From Aeromonas schubertii (GTDB lineage Bacteria; Pseudomonadota; Gammaproteobacteria; Enterobacterales; Aeromonadaceae): a stretch of DNA of 64,000 bases. The notes under the pieces are model-generated. The model did not search any database. It was given only the letters and a program-made list of their open reading frames with translations, and had not been told where the DNA came from. Each line of letters opens with the position of its first letter. Within the stretch, counting starts at the first letter, position 1. Both the position numbers and the translations under genes were made by a program. The stretch covers positions 146,226 to 210,225 of the forward strand of contig NZ_CDDB01000068.1 in NCBI RefSeq assembly GCF_000820105.1, read 5' to 3'. Below, in pieces: positions 35,660 through 44,793 of this stretch.

Positions 35660-37831
35660 ATGGGCTTTGAAGTTGATGAGGACATACTGCAGGACTTTCT
35701 GGTCGAGGCATCCGAAATCTTGGAGCAACTGTCAGAGCAGCTCGTAGATCTCGAGAAACGGCCCGATGACAGCAACCTGCTAAATGCCATCTTCCGCGGA
35801 TTTCACACGGTTAAGGGTGGTGCCGGTTTTCTCTCTCTCACCGAGCTGGTTGATGCCTGTCACGGTGCGGAGAATGTTTTCGACATTCTTCGCAACGGGA
35901 AGCGACGGGTTACCCCCGAGCTGATGGATGTGATCCTGCAGGCGTTGGATGCCATCAACGAGATGTTCGCGCAGGTGCAAAATCGTGAGCAGCCGAGCCC
36001 GGCTCCTGACGATGTACTGCATGACCTGCATGAACTCTGCAAACCTGAGGGGGAAGAGCAGCTTCGCTCTACCGCTTCCGGAGGAAGTTCCTCCCCGGCA
36101 CCAGCCCCGGAGCCAGAGGTCGCAGCAACGCCTGTCGCCGAGGTCGTAGAACCCATGCCGATGGATCCCGGTACTCAGGGGGGGATCGACGAGATCTCAT
36201 CGGATGAGTTTGAGCGTCTGCTCGACGAATTGCACGGTGAGGGCAAGAGCCCGACCACAGTTACTGCATCTTCCCCTGCGGCGGTTCAATCCGAGAGCGG
36301 TGACATCACAGATGACGAGTTCGAGGCCCTGCTCGATCAGCTTCATGGCAAGGGGGCCCACAGCGGGGCTCCTGCGCCGAATCCATTAAAAGATGTCCAG
36401 CGGGAGGTCGATCAGCTCATCGGTGATGACGAGTTCGAACGCCTGTTGGATCAATTACATGGTTCGGGCCAGGGGCCCACGGCCAAAGATGCTCCCGAGC
36501 CTCCCAAACCGGTTGCACCTCCTGCGCCCAAACCGGCCACTGCACAGCCCGAAGTGAAGCCGGCTCCTCAGCCTGCCGCAACCAAGAGCGAGAGCAAGCC
36601 GGCTCCGGCAAAGGCTCCGGCTCCGGCCGAGGGCGCGAAAGAGAGTGCTGCCGCTCAGGCTGATACCACGGTTCGTGTCGACACCAAGACCCTGGATGTG
36701 ATCATGAACATGGTTGGTGAGCTGGTGCTGGTGAGAAACCGCCTGGTGAGCCTGGGGATTGCCAGCAACGATGAAGACATGGCGAAGGCAGTTGCCAATC
36801 TGGACGTGGTCACTGCCGACCTGCAAGGGGCGGTGATGAAGACCCGCATGCAGCCCATCAAGAAGGTCTTCGGTCGTTTCCCCCGGGTCGTACGTGATCT
36901 GGCTCGTTCGCTGAAAAAAGAGATCGATCTGGTGCTGATCGGAGAGGATACCGATCTTGACAAGAACCTGGTCGAAGCCCTTGCCGATCCGTTGGTACAC
37001 CTGGTGCGTAACTCCTGTGATCACGGTGTCGAGATGCCGGATGTTCGCGCTGCCGCCGGAAAACCCCGTCAGGGCACCATAACCCTGAGCGCCTCTCAGG
37101 AGGGGGATCATATTCTGCTCTGTATCGAGGACGATGGGGCGGGTATGGATCCCGAAAAGCTCAAGTCCATTGCCATCGAGCGTGGGGTGCTGGATGCGGA
37201 TGCAGCAGCCAGGATGACGGATAACGAAGCGTATAACCTTATTTTTGCCGCCGGCTTCTCGACCAAGAAAGAGATCTCGGAGATTTCGGGTCGTGGTGTC
37301 GGGATGGATGTGGTCAAGACCAGCATCATCAGCCTGAACGGTTCCATCTTTATCGATTCAGAGAAGGGCAAAGGCACGCGCCTGGAGATCAAGGTGCCGT
37401 TGACGCTCGCTATTCTGCCGACTCTGATGGTTGAGGTGGGTGAGCAGACCTTCGCTCTTCCCCTTAGCTGTGTGAATGAAATTTTCCACCTGGACCTCAA
37501 GAAGGCCAACATGGTGGATGGTCAGCTCACTATCATAGTGCGTGAGAAGGCCATTCCCCTGTTTTATCTCCAGCAGTGGCTGGTTCGTGGTAATCGTCAT
37601 TACAAGACTCGCCAGGACGCAGGGCATGTGGTGATCGTCCAGATCGGCACCCAGCAGATAGGGTTTGTGGTCGATAACCTGATCGGTCAGGAAGAGGTGG
37701 TGATCAAGCCTTTGGACAAGTTGCTGCAAGGAACCCCGGGGATGTCGGGGGCCACCATCACCAGCGATGGGGGTATTGCCTTGATCCTCGATGTACCTAG
37801 CCTGCTTAAGGCCTACGCTCGTCGGCACTGA
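35660..37831 (+). CDS. cheA: Chemotaxis histidine kinase CheA
   Basis: Kinase of the chemoreceptor array; phosphorylates CheY and CheB. 723 residues: HPt domain 1-110 with H49 in FRGFHTVKGG, a long acidic/Pro-Ala linker about 115-330, dimerisation domain (VRVDTKTLDVIMNMVGELV), HATPase with VRNSCDHGVE, EDDGAGMDPEK and GRGVGMDVV, and a CheW-like regulatory end. In the linker, where enteric CheA has a P2 domain, three copies of a DEFExLLDxLHGxG motif occur (see repeat entry). ParC/ParP partners lie downstream. Confidence 0.96.
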   Translation: MGFEVDEDILQDFLVEASEILEQLSEQLVDLEKRPDDSNLLNAIFRGFHTVKGGAGFLSLTELVDACHGAENVFDILRNGKRRVTPELMDVILQALDAINEMFAQVQNREQPSPAPDDVLHDLHELCKPEGEEQLRSTASGGSSSPAPAPEPEVAATPVAEVVEPMPMDPGTQGGIDEISSDEFERLLDELHGEGKSPTTVTASSPAAVQSESGDITDDEFEALLDQLHGKGAHSGAPAPNPLKDVQREVDQLIGDDEFERLLDQLHGSGQGPTAKDAPEPPKPVAPPAPKPATAQPEVKPAPQPAATKSESKPAPAKAPAPAEGAKESAAAQADTTVRVDTKTLDVIMNMVGELVLVRNRLVSLGIASNDEDMAKAVANLDVVTADLQGAVMKTRMQPIKKVFGRFPRVVRDLARSLKKEIDLVLIGEDTDLDKNLVEALADPLVHLVRNSCDHGVEMPDVRAAAGKPRQGTITLSASQEGDHILLCIEDDGAGMDPEKLKSIAIERGVLDADAAARMTDNEAYNLIFAAGFSTKKEISEISGRGVGMDVVKTSIISLNGSIFIDSEKGKGTRLEIKVPLTLAILPTLMVEVGEQTFALPLSCVNEIFHLDLKKANMVDGQLTIIVREKAIPLFYLQQWLVRGNRHYKTRQDAGHVVIVQIGTQQIGFVVDNLIGQEEVVIKPLDKLLQGTPGMSGATITSDGGIALILDVPSLLKAYARRH
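36203..36463 (+). repeat. Three tandem DEFE-LLD-LHG motifs in the CheA linker
   Basis: Motif cores begin at about residues 182, 219 and 257 (DEFERLLDELHGEG, DEFEALLDQLHGKG, DEFERLLDQLHGSG), spaced 37 and 38 residues, each followed by a Pro/Ala/Ser spacer. They look like amphipathic helical peptides and resemble the CheY-tethering tail of CheZ in pattern. No full P2 domain is evident. Confidence 0.85.
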
Positions 37832-37864
37832 TGCCGGCGGCCCAAGGGAGTTATAAGAACAAGA

Positions 37865-38980
37865 ATGGCTGTTAAAGTACTGGTAGTCGATGACTCGAGT
37901 TTCTTCAGGCGCCGCGTCAGCGAGATCATCAACCAAGACCCTGCGATGACAGTGGTCGATACGGCGCAGAATGGCCGTGAAGCCGTCGATAAGGCGATGG
38001 CCTTACGCCCTGATGTCATCACCATGGACATCGAGATGCCGGTGCTCGATGGGATCAGCGCCGTGCGCGAGATCATGGCGAAATGTCCAACCCCGATCCT
38101 GATGTTCTCTTCACTCACCCATGAGGGAGCCAAGGCGACCCTGGATGCTCTCGATGCCGGTGCCCTCGATTTCTTGCCCAAGAAGTTTGAGGACATTGCC
38201 CGTGACAAAGAAGAGGCTGTTAACCTGCTGCAGCAGCGAGTTAAGGAGATCTCACGCAAGCGATTCATGATGGGGGCGGCGCGCTCCCGGCCCTCTCCTG
38301 AGCCAGCCTCACCGGGTCTGCGCCCTACGCTGTCAACGCCCGTGCGTGCAGTGCCCGATCGCGTGGCCCCTGCAGCTCCGGTTAGCTTCAAGCGCTCCGG
38401 TAAAAGTTATCAATTGGTTGCGATTGGCACCTCTACCGGAGGCCCTGTGGCTCTGCAGGCGGTCTTGACCAAGTTGCCGGCCGATTTTCCCCATCCGATT
38501 TTGCTTATTCAGCATATGCCGGCCACCTTTACGGCCGCGTTTGCTGCCCGTCTCGACGGGCTATGCAAGATAGGAGTCAAAGAGGCCGCAGACGGCGATG
38601 TACTGAAGCCGGGTCAGGCCTATTTGGCGCCTGGCGGCAAGCAGATGCTCATCGATGGCCGTGGTAATGCCGCACGTCTGCGCATTATCGACGGGAATGA
38701 CAAGGTCAACTACAAGCCATGTGTCGATATTACGTTTGCCTCTGCGGCCAAGTCTCACGGTGACAAGGTATTGGCTATCGTGTTGACCGGCATGGGGGCT
38801 GATGGCCGTGATGGGGCGCGTCTGCTGAAAGAGCAGGGCTCGACCATTTGGGCACAGGATGAGGCCAGCTGTGTGGTCTATGGCATGCCACAAGCGGTCG
38901 CAAAGGCGGGTATCGCCAGCGAGTCCCTGCCCCTTGACAAGGTTGCGCAGCGAATTCTGGTTGAGTTGGGACGCCAATGA
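37865..38980 (+). CDS. cheB: Chemoreceptor methylesterase CheB
   Basis: Resets receptors by removing methyl groups. 371 residues: receiver with acceptor Asp in [12 protein letters not shown], a Pro/Ala linker near 140-170, then the esterase domain with the Ser in [12 protein letters not shown], His in LIQHMPATF and Asp in [13 protein letters not shown]. Its stop overlaps the MotA-type gene by four bases. No cheR is present in the window. Confidence 0.96.
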   Translation: MAVKVLVVDDSSFFRRRVSEIINQDPAMTVVDTAQNGREAVDKAMALRPDVITMDIEMPVLDGISAVREIMAKCPTPILMFSSLTHEGAKATLDALDAGALDFLPKKFEDIARDKEEAVNLLQQRVKEISRKRFMMGAARSRPSPEPASPGLRPTLSTPVRAVPDRVAPAAPVSFKRSGKSYQLVAIGTSTGGPVALQAVLTKLPADFPHPILLIQHMPATFTAAFAARLDGLCKIGVKEAADGDVLKPGQAYLAPGGKQMLIDGRGNAARLRIIDGNDKVNYKPCVDITFASAAKSHGDKVLAIVLTGMGADGRDGARLLKEQGSTIWAQDEASCVVYGMPQAVAKAGIASESLPLDKVAQRILVELGRQ

Positions 38981-39717
38981 TCGGCTGGTTTGGCTTGCTA
39001 CTGGCGCTGGGCTCGATCGCGTTGGCCCAGCAGTGGCATGGCGGCTCGCTCTGGAATCTGGTCGATGGGCCTGCCTTTGTGATCGTCGTCGGTGGTACCT
39101 TGGGGGCTGTGATTTTGCAGACCCCTTCTCTGTACCTCAGGCGGGCACTGCAACAATTCGGTTGGTTGTTTATGCCGCCGGTACTCGAGCTTGAGGCTCA
39201 GGCCAGTCGGCTTGAATCGTGGGCTCAGCGTGGCCGTCAATATGGCTTGTTGGCACTGGAAGAGCAGTCCGATCAAGAGCGGGAGCCCTTTACCAAGGCC
39301 GGGTTGGGAATGCTGGTTGACGGGGTCGAGCTGGAGCGAATGAGGGATCTTCTCGAGGCCGAAATCATGGTCGAGCAGGAGCGCAACGAACACAGTGCCC
39401 GGGTGTTTGAATCCATGGGGGGCTACAGTCCGACCATTGGCATCATAGGGGCAGTGTTGGGCCTTATTCAGGCCATGGTTAAGCTGGAGCAGCCTGCCGA
39501 GCTGGGCGCCGGGATCGCCGTGGCCTTCGTGGCAACCATCTATGGCGTGGGCCTGGCCAATCTTCTTTATCTGCCTGTGGCCAATCGGCTGCGGGCTTTT
39601 CATTATCATCAACAGCTCTTTCAGGAGATGACCCTGGAGGGGCTGCTCGGCATCGCTCATGGAGAGAGTGCCCCTCAGCTGAGAAGGCGTTTGCAAATCT
39701 ATCTGAAGGGAGAGTAG
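38977..39717 (+). CDS. MotA/PomA-family stator protein
   Basis: Inner-membrane stator subunit that carries ions with its MotB partner and pushes on FliG. 246 residues with membrane helices at both ends of the N-terminal half and near 140-200; the conserved [21 protein letters not shown] and [20 protein letters not shown] segments are the MotA pore helices. The position after cheB is that of MotC in pseudomonads and, as I recall, of PomA in the Aeromonas polar flagellar region. Sodium or proton use cannot be told from sequence alone. Confidence 0.92.
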   Translation: MIGWFGLLLALGSIALAQQWHGGSLWNLVDGPAFVIVVGGTLGAVILQTPSLYLRRALQQFGWLFMPPVLELEAQASRLESWAQRGRQYGLLALEEQSDQEREPFTKAGLGMLVDGVELERMRDLLEAEIMVEQERNEHSARVFESMGGYSPTIGIIGAVLGLIQAMVKLEQPAELGAGIAVAFVATIYGVGLANLLYLPVANRLRAFHYHQQLFQEMTLEGLLGIAHGESAPQLRRRLQIYLKGE

Positions 39718-39719
39718 TG

Positions 39720-40637
39720 ATGCCTCGCCGCCGCCGTTCGCCCCTTCACCTGCGTGGTCATGAGCATCTGGACCGATGGCTGGTCTCCTATGCCGATTAT
39801 ATGACGCTGATCTTTGCGCTCTTTGTCGTTCTCTATTCGGTGGCCATGGTCAACAAAGAGAAGTACAAGGAGGTACTCGAAGGTGTCACACAGGCGTTCA
39901 CCATGACAGTTCCACAAGGGAAGGGGATATTGGAGGCGCCGGGTGATGCCGTTGTGCCCGGGGTGTCCGGCGAGATGAGCCCAACCCTGTTACCCCAGAC
40001 CGAATCGGCTGCCCCGGAGTCCATGATTAAATCGAAGCAAGATGGCGCAGCTCTTGCAGACATTGATGCTCAGTTAGGACAGGCAATGGGAGCTTTGGTG
40101 GATGCAGGCCTCGTCAAGCTCAATCGGGATGATGAGTGGCTGACCATTGAGCTCAATTCGGGCCTCTTGTTTGCCAGCGGCAGTGCCAGCCCGAGTCTTA
40201 ATGCCGGGCCCGTGATCAATGCAGTCTCAAGAATTATCAAACCGGTCGATAACTATGTAAGAGTGCGGGGTTATACGGATAACCAGCAGATAAACAATGA
40301 AATTTTCCGCTCAAATTGGCAACTTTCGGCCGCCAGGGCGGGCGTGATTCTCGAGGCCATGGTCAGTGATGGCATCGACCCCCATCGCTTGGCCATGGAG
40401 GCGTATGGGGAGTTCTCCCCCTGGAGCGACAATGAGAGTGAATCGGGCAGAGCACAGAATCGCAAGGTGGTGATCGCGCTCTCCCGGTATGCCTGGAAGC
40501 CGACGTCCCCGACGGCCAGACAGCCCGTCCAGGTTGAGGCACCCCCCAAGGTAGAGCCAGCTCCGGTGGATAGCAATAACGTGAAGATCATTGAATTACC
40601 CGGCGGCGGTATACGCATAACGACAAGGCAGGAATGA
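39720..40637 (+). CDS. MotB/PomB-family stator protein
   Basis: Stator subunit anchored to peptidoglycan. 305 residues: basic N-terminus, single membrane helix with the ion-binding Asp at residue 26 (SYADYMTLIFALFVVLYSVA), a plug and linker region, and an OmpA-like domain (VRVRGYTDNQQINN, NWQLSAARAGVILEAM, ESGRAQNRKVVIAL). The ATG at 39720 follows an AAGGGAG site; a GTG one codon earlier is in frame. Corresponds to MotD/PomB of related species. Confidence 0.92.
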   Translation: MPRRRRSPLHLRGHEHLDRWLVSYADYMTLIFALFVVLYSVAMVNKEKYKEVLEGVTQAFTMTVPQGKGILEAPGDAVVPGVSGEMSPTLLPQTESAAPESMIKSKQDGAALADIDAQLGQAMGALVDAGLVKLNRDDEWLTIELNSGLLFASGSASPSLNAGPVINAVSRIIKPVDNYVRVRGYTDNQQINNEIFRSNWQLSAARAGVILEAMVSDGIDPHRLAMEAYGEFSPWSDNESESGRAQNRKVVIALSRYAWKPTSPTARQPVQVEAPPKVEPAPVDSNNVKIIELPGGGIRITTRQE

Positions 40638-40641
40638 CGAC

Positions 40642-41436
40642 GTGATAGTGTGGACGGTGGCGAATCAGAAGGGTGGGGTAGGCAAGACGACGACGGTCGT
40701 ATCGCTGGCCGGTATTCTTGCCCAGCGAGGTAAGCGTGTACTGCTTATCGATACCGATCCTCATGCCTCTCTCACCTCATATCTGGACTACGATTCGGAT
40801 GGTCTGGAGGCAACCCTTTATGAGTTGTTTCAGGCGGCACGCCCGACCGCCGAGCTTGTCGATAAATTGACGCTCAAGACCAAGTTCGACAACATCAATC
40901 TCTTGCCGGCCTCTATCACGCTGGCGACCCTGGACCGTGTCATGGGTAACCGGGAGGGGATGGGGCTTGTTCTCAAACGGGCCTTGCTTCAGGTGCAAGA
41001 TCGTTACGATTACGCCATCATCGATTGCCCGCCCGTGTTGGGGGTGATGATGGTCAATGCGGTCGCAGCCTGTGATCGCATTCTGGTTCCGGTGCAAACT
41101 GAATTCCTGGCCCTCAAGGGGCTGGAGCGCATGATGAAGACCTTTGAGATCATGCAGCGCTCCAAGAAAGGGGGATTCAAATATACGGTCGTGCCGACCA
41201 TGTTTGACAAGCGAACCCGTGCCTCCTTGATGACCCTCAAGTCTATCAAGGATCAGTATGGCGATGCGGTCTGGCCCTCTGTCATCCCTATTGATACCAA
41301 GTTTCGTGATGCCAGTCTGCTGCATGTCCCCCCGTCTATCTATGCACCCGGTAGCCGTGGAACCTATGCCTATCAGACCTTGCTTCAATATCTCGATACC
41401 CTGGAGAAGCGTGTCCGGATGGAGGTTGCCCAGTGA
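40642..41436 (+). CDS. ParA-family ATPase, ParC-like polar array factor
   Basis: MinD/ParA-type ATPase. 264 residues from a GTG start with the deviant Walker A NQKGGVGKTTTVVSL, LLIDTDPHASLTSYL and YAIIDCPPVLGVMM. In Vibrio the ParA-like protein encoded between cheB and cheW (ParC) moves chemotaxis arrays to the old pole; gene order here is the same apart from the stator pair. It is not a chromosome ParA: no parB neighbour exists. Stop overlaps the next gene by four bases. Confidence 0.9.
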   Translation: MIVWTVANQKGGVGKTTTVVSLAGILAQRGKRVLLIDTDPHASLTSYLDYDSDGLEATLYELFQAARPTAELVDKLTLKTKFDNINLLPASITLATLDRVMGNREGMGLVLKRALLQVQDRYDYAIIDCPPVLGVMMVNAVAACDRILVPVQTEFLALKGLERMMKTFEIMQRSKKGGFKYTVVPTMFDKRTRASLMTLKSIKDQYGDAVWPSVIPIDTKFRDASLLHVPPSIYAPGSRGTYAYQTLLQYLDTLEKRVRMEVAQ

Positions 41437-42266
41437 GCCAGTCTACTCAAATCAGGGCCATGGATGATTACTTCCACTCCCTCTTGCTGGAGGAAGAGGA
41501 GGCCACCGCGCAAGGACACGAGCCACTCCCCGAGCCGAGGCGTTTGGTGGCCGTAGAGACGCGCGTTGCCCCCAGGCCCTATCTGGAGGAGCCGGAGCGA
41601 CGCGAGCGTCTGGCAGAGCTTCTGTCCCAGGTCGGACAGGTGCAGGAGGAGATGGAGGCGATCACCCATCTGGAGGTAGAGTCACTGGCCATCGAGGCCG
41701 AGGAGGTGACTCCCGCCCCCGTCGAGGCGCCACCTGTCACTCATCTGGTGGAAGAGACGCTGGTTGCCGAGGAGAGTGCGCTGGCGCAACCCGAGCCGGA
41801 CCTTGCCCAGTGGCAAAATATAGAGCCGGGTAGTGAATTTCAGGCCCTCTTCTTCGATGTGTCCGGTGTGACCTTCGCGGTACCCCTGAGTGAGCTGGGG
41901 GGAATCCATCGTATTTCCGAGGTCACCTCCATCTTTGGTCAGGCGCCCTGGTTTAGTGGCCTGATGACGATGCGAGAGGAGAAGCTCAAGGTGGTGGATA
42001 CGGCCCTTTGGGTGATGCCGGATGACCCTCATACGGAGATGGCTCCCTACCACTATCTGATCACGCTCGGTAACTCCAGCTGGGGTCTCTCTTGCCATCA
42101 CCTCAAAGGGACTGAGCGACTGAAATACGATCAGGTCAAGTGGCGCCATCAGGAGGGCAAGCGCCCCTGGCTGGCAGGCATGGTCAAGGATAAGAAGTGT
42201 GCCCTGCTTCATGTTGATGAGCTCCTGCGTTTACTCGATCGGGGCGTCAATATCGAGGGGCGTTAA
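41433..42266 (+). CDS. CheW-domain protein, ParP-like array localisation factor
   Basis: 277 residues from a GTG start overlapping the ParC-like gene. The N-terminus has a conserved short helix (AMDDYFHSLLLEEEE) and a long Pro/Glu-rich linker; the C-terminal half from about 125 is a CheW-like domain (FQALFFDVSGVTFAVPLSEL, LKGTERLKYDQVKWR). In Vibrio, ParP links ParC to CheA and to receptors and keeps arrays at the pole. Function is assigned by order and layout. Confidence 0.87.
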   Translation: MSQSTQIRAMDDYFHSLLLEEEEATAQGHEPLPEPRRLVAVETRVAPRPYLEEPERRERLAELLSQVGQVQEEMEAITHLEVESLAIEAEEVTPAPVEAPPVTHLVEETLVAEESALAQPEPDLAQWQNIEPGSEFQALFFDVSGVTFAVPLSELGGIHRISEVTSIFGQAPWFSGLMTMREEKLKVVDTALWVMPDDPHTEMAPYHYLITLGNSSWGLSCHHLKGTERLKYDQVKWRHQEGKRPWLAGMVKDKKCALLHVDELLRLLDRGVNIEGR

Positions 42267-42328
42267 GAGCAGTCTGGCTTTTTTATTGCTAGTTTTACCT
42301 AAGACGTATTCATACAAGGAACACGACG

Positions 42329-42817
42329 ATGAGCGAAAAGCGCAATGTTGCACAGAACCTGGCCGAAGATGAGGTGCTTCAGTGGGTGACCTTCCAGCTG
42401 GAAAATGAGACCTATGGCATCAATGTGATGCAGGTTCAGGAGGTGCTCCGCTATACCGAGATTGCGCCGGTTCCTGGGGCTCCCGATTATGTACTGGGGA
42501 TCATCAACCTGCGTGGTAATGTCGTGACCGTTATCGACACACGTTCCCGTTTTGGTCTGCCGCCGGCGGAAGTGAGTGAGAACTCCCGAATCGTCATCAT
42601 TGAGGCCGAGAAACAGGTCATAGGCATCATGGTCGACAGCGTGGCTGAGGTGGTCTATCTGCGCTCCTCCGAGATCGACGTGGCTCCGGCGGTGGGCACC
42701 GAAGAGAGCGCCAAGTTTATTCAGGGCGTCAGCAACCGGGATGGTCAGTTACTCATTCTGGTCGATCTCAACAAGCTGCTGACCGATGAAGAGTGGGAAG
42801 ACATTGGTTCGCTTTGA
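42329..42817 (+). CDS. cheW: Chemotaxis coupling protein CheW
   Basis: Adaptor between receptors and CheA. 162 residues, compact CheW fold: QWVTFQLENETYGINVMQVQ, VPGAPDYVLGIINLRGNVV and a terminal LLTDEEWED. The ATG at 42329 has an AAGGAAC site. A 62-base gap separates it from the ParP-like gene. Confidence 0.96.
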   Translation: MSEKRNVAQNLAEDEVLQWVTFQLENETYGINVMQVQEVLRYTEIAPVPGAPDYVLGIINLRGNVVTVIDTRSRFGLPPAEVSENSRIVIIEAEKQVIGIMVDSVAEVVYLRSSEIDVAPAVGTEESAKFIQGVSNRDGQLLILVDLNKLLTDEEWEDIGSL

Positions 42818-42826
42818 GGATAAACC

Positions 42827-43219
42827 TTGCAATCGTTGATCATTTGGCTGGCGTTGGGCGCCTCCCTGTTGTCGTGGGGGGCGTGTTTGGCATTATGGGT
42901 GATGTTTCGTCGTCACAGTGAACAGGCCCAGGCAGAGCGTGACAGCCTGCTGGGCAAGATTGACAGTCTGCGCAAGCAGCTGACAGAGCTTCATTCAGGA
43001 ACCATTGGCATGGGGCGTCGCCTGCAGGGTGTGGAGGGCGAGATCCACAAGCTTCAGGAGCATCAGCAAGAGCTGACCTTGCAGGATCCGGACCGGCGTC
43101 TCTATAGCCGTGCGGCCAAAATGGTTGAGCTGGGGGCAGATATCAACGAGCTGATGAGCGAGTGCGAGCTCCCCAAGGCTGAGGCCGAGTTATTGATTTC
43201 ATTGCGAAAAGGACGTTAG
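42827..43219 (+). CDS. DUF2802 protein at the end of the che cluster
   Basis: 130 residues from a TTG start with a GAGGATA site. One N-terminal membrane helix (LIIWLALGASLLSWGACLALWVMF), a coiled coil (about 30-85), and a C-terminal block ELGADINELMSECELPKAEAELLISL resembling a small helix-turn-helix. This family regularly closes polar flagellar/chemotaxis clusters in vibrios, Aeromonas and pseudomonads. Its role is not known to me; the layout suggests a membrane-tethered scaffold. Confidence 0.8.
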   Translation: MQSLIIWLALGASLLSWGACLALWVMFRRHSEQAQAERDSLLGKIDSLRKQLTELHSGTIGMGRRLQGVEGEIHKLQEHQQELTLQDPDRRLYSRAAKMVELGADINELMSECELPKAEAELLISLRKGR

Positions 43220-43229
43220 TGTCCAGAGT

Positions 43230-43258
43230 GAGGGGAGGCCGGTGCCTCCCCTCTTTTA
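43230..43258 (+). terminator. Terminator of the flagellar/chemotaxis cluster
   Basis: Ten-pair stem GAGGGGAGGC/GCCTCCCCTC with a CGGT loop and a T-rich tail, 11 bases after the last gene. It separates the motility block from ccm. Confidence 0.9.
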
Positions 43259-43366
43259 TTGTTCATTCCAGATCACACTTTTTGCTATTGCCCAACGGCA
43301 GTTTGAAAATCTTGGCAGGCTTCTTGTGGTACACTGCGCAGGCCTATACCCATTGACCCAGAGATC

Positions 43367-44002
43367 ATGCTGCAAGCTCATCAACTGACCTGTGTTCGTG
43401 AAGACCGGACACTCTTCGAGTCTCTCTCCTTTTCGGTCGAGCCGGGTGAGGTGGTACAGGTCGAGGGGCCAAACGGTGTTGGCAAGACCAGTTTGCTGCG
43501 CCTCCTGACCGGTCTCTCCCTGCCGTTTGGGGGGTATGTGAGCTGGTGTGGCGAGGATATTTGCGAATGCCGTGATGAGTATCACGCCAGCCTGCTCTAT
43601 CTGGGCCATCATCCTGGGACCAAGGCGAACCTGACCGCCTTTGAGAACCTCTCTTTCTATCAGCGCATCCATCATCCCGGCGAAGAGATCGATCTGTGGG
43701 AAGTGTTGGCGCGAGTCGGATTGGCCGGTTTTGAAGAGTCTCCCTGTGGCCAACTCTCGGCCGGTCAGCAGCGGCGGGTGGCTCTGGCCAGACTCTGGCT
43801 TAGCAGCAAGCCCTCACTGTGGATCCTGGATGAGCCCTTCACCGCCATCGACAAGCAGGGGGTGAAGGTGCTCGAGCGACTCTTCCTGGACCATGCGGAC
43901 CGGGGGGGGATGGTGGTGCTCACTACCCATCAGGAGATGAGTCTGGCCCGTGAGCGGCTGCGCACCATCGCCCTGAGCCGCCAATTGCAAGGAGTCGCAT
44001 GA
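43367..44002 (+). CDS. ccmA: Heme export ABC ATPase CcmA
   Basis: ATPase of the CcmABCD complex, which releases holo-CcmE for cytochrome c assembly. 211 residues with Walker A VEGPNGVGKTSLLRLLTG, signature LSAGQQRRVALARL, and Walker B LWILDEPFTAID. First of nine ccm genes. Its stop overlaps ccmB by four bases. Confidence 0.96.
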   Translation: MLQAHQLTCVREDRTLFESLSFSVEPGEVVQVEGPNGVGKTSLLRLLTGLSLPFGGYVSWCGEDICECRDEYHASLLYLGHHPGTKANLTAFENLSFYQRIHHPGEEIDLWEVLARVGLAGFEESPCGQLSAGQQRRVALARLWLSSKPSLWILDEPFTAIDKQGVKVLERLFLDHADRGGMVVLTTHQEMSLARERLRTIALSRQLQGVA

Positions 44003-44670
44003 TGTTTTCCCCCTTGCTGCATGTGATCCGTCGTGAGCTGCTGATGGCCATGCGCCAGCGCTCGGAGATCCTCAATCCGCTCTGGTTTTTTCTCATCGTC
44101 ATCACCCTTTTTCCCTTGGGGATTGGCCCTGAGCCGGCGCTGCTGGCCCGCATTGCCCCCGGGATCATCTGGGTGGCGGCCCTGCTCTCGGCCATGCTCT
44201 CCCTGGAGCGGCTGTTTCGTGATGACTTCGCCGACGGGGCCCTCGAGCAGATGATGTTGATGCCTGCTCCTCTCGGCGTGCTGGCACTCGGGAAAGTCGT
44301 GGCCCACTGGCTCTTGACCGGCTTGCCCCTCTTGCTGCTCTCTCCCCTGATTGCCCTGTTGCTGTCGCTGGATCTGCGCACCTGGCAGGCGGTCGCCTTG
44401 ACCCTCTTGCTGGGGACACCTGTGCTGAGTCTGCTTGGTGCCGTCGGGGTAGCGCTGACGGTGGGTCTGCGACGTGGTGGTGTATTGCTGAGCCTGCTCA
44501 TCTTGCCGCTCTATATTCCCGTGCTCATCTTTGCCACCTCGGCCATCGATGCGGCTGGAATGGGTCTGCCCTATGGAGGGCAGTTGGCGATACTGGGGGC
44601 CATGTTGTTGGGGGCCCTGACCCTGACACCGTTGGCTATTTCGGCGGCGCTGCGGGTGAGCATGAATTAA
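43999..44670 (+). CDS. ccmB: Heme exporter membrane protein CcmB
   Basis: Membrane partner of CcmA. 223 residues with six hydrophobic helices and the family block FRDDFADGALEQMMLMPAPL. ATGATG start overlapping the ccmA stop. A 123-base gap before ccmC may carry a second promoter, but I cannot point to one. Confidence 0.96.
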   Translation: MMFSPLLHVIRRELLMAMRQRSEILNPLWFFLIVITLFPLGIGPEPALLARIAPGIIWVAALLSAMLSLERLFRDDFADGALEQMMLMPAPLGVLALGKVVAHWLLTGLPLLLLSPLIALLLSLDLRTWQAVALTLLLGTPVLSLLGAVGVALTVGLRRGGVLLSLLILPLYIPVLIFATSAIDAAGMGLPYGGQLAILGAMLLGALTLTPLAISAALRVSMN

Positions 44671-44793
44671 TGCGGGTTTGCGGTGGATCAAGGAGTCTGC
44701 CGCTTAATCCGATAGAGGTATTTTTTATACTGTTTTAGCCGGTAAGGTTAGCCCCTGAACCGGACATTTAATTACTCTAAGGTACTGTGAGCT

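Noticed and set aside
40642-41436. Chromosome or plasmid partition ParA
   Set aside because: There is no parB gene or parS-like site beside it, and it lies among che genes, which fits the ParC-type array factor.
43254-43366. Sigma-70 promoter of ccmA
   Set aside because: TTGAAA and TACACT are present but about 21 bases apart, too far for a confident call.
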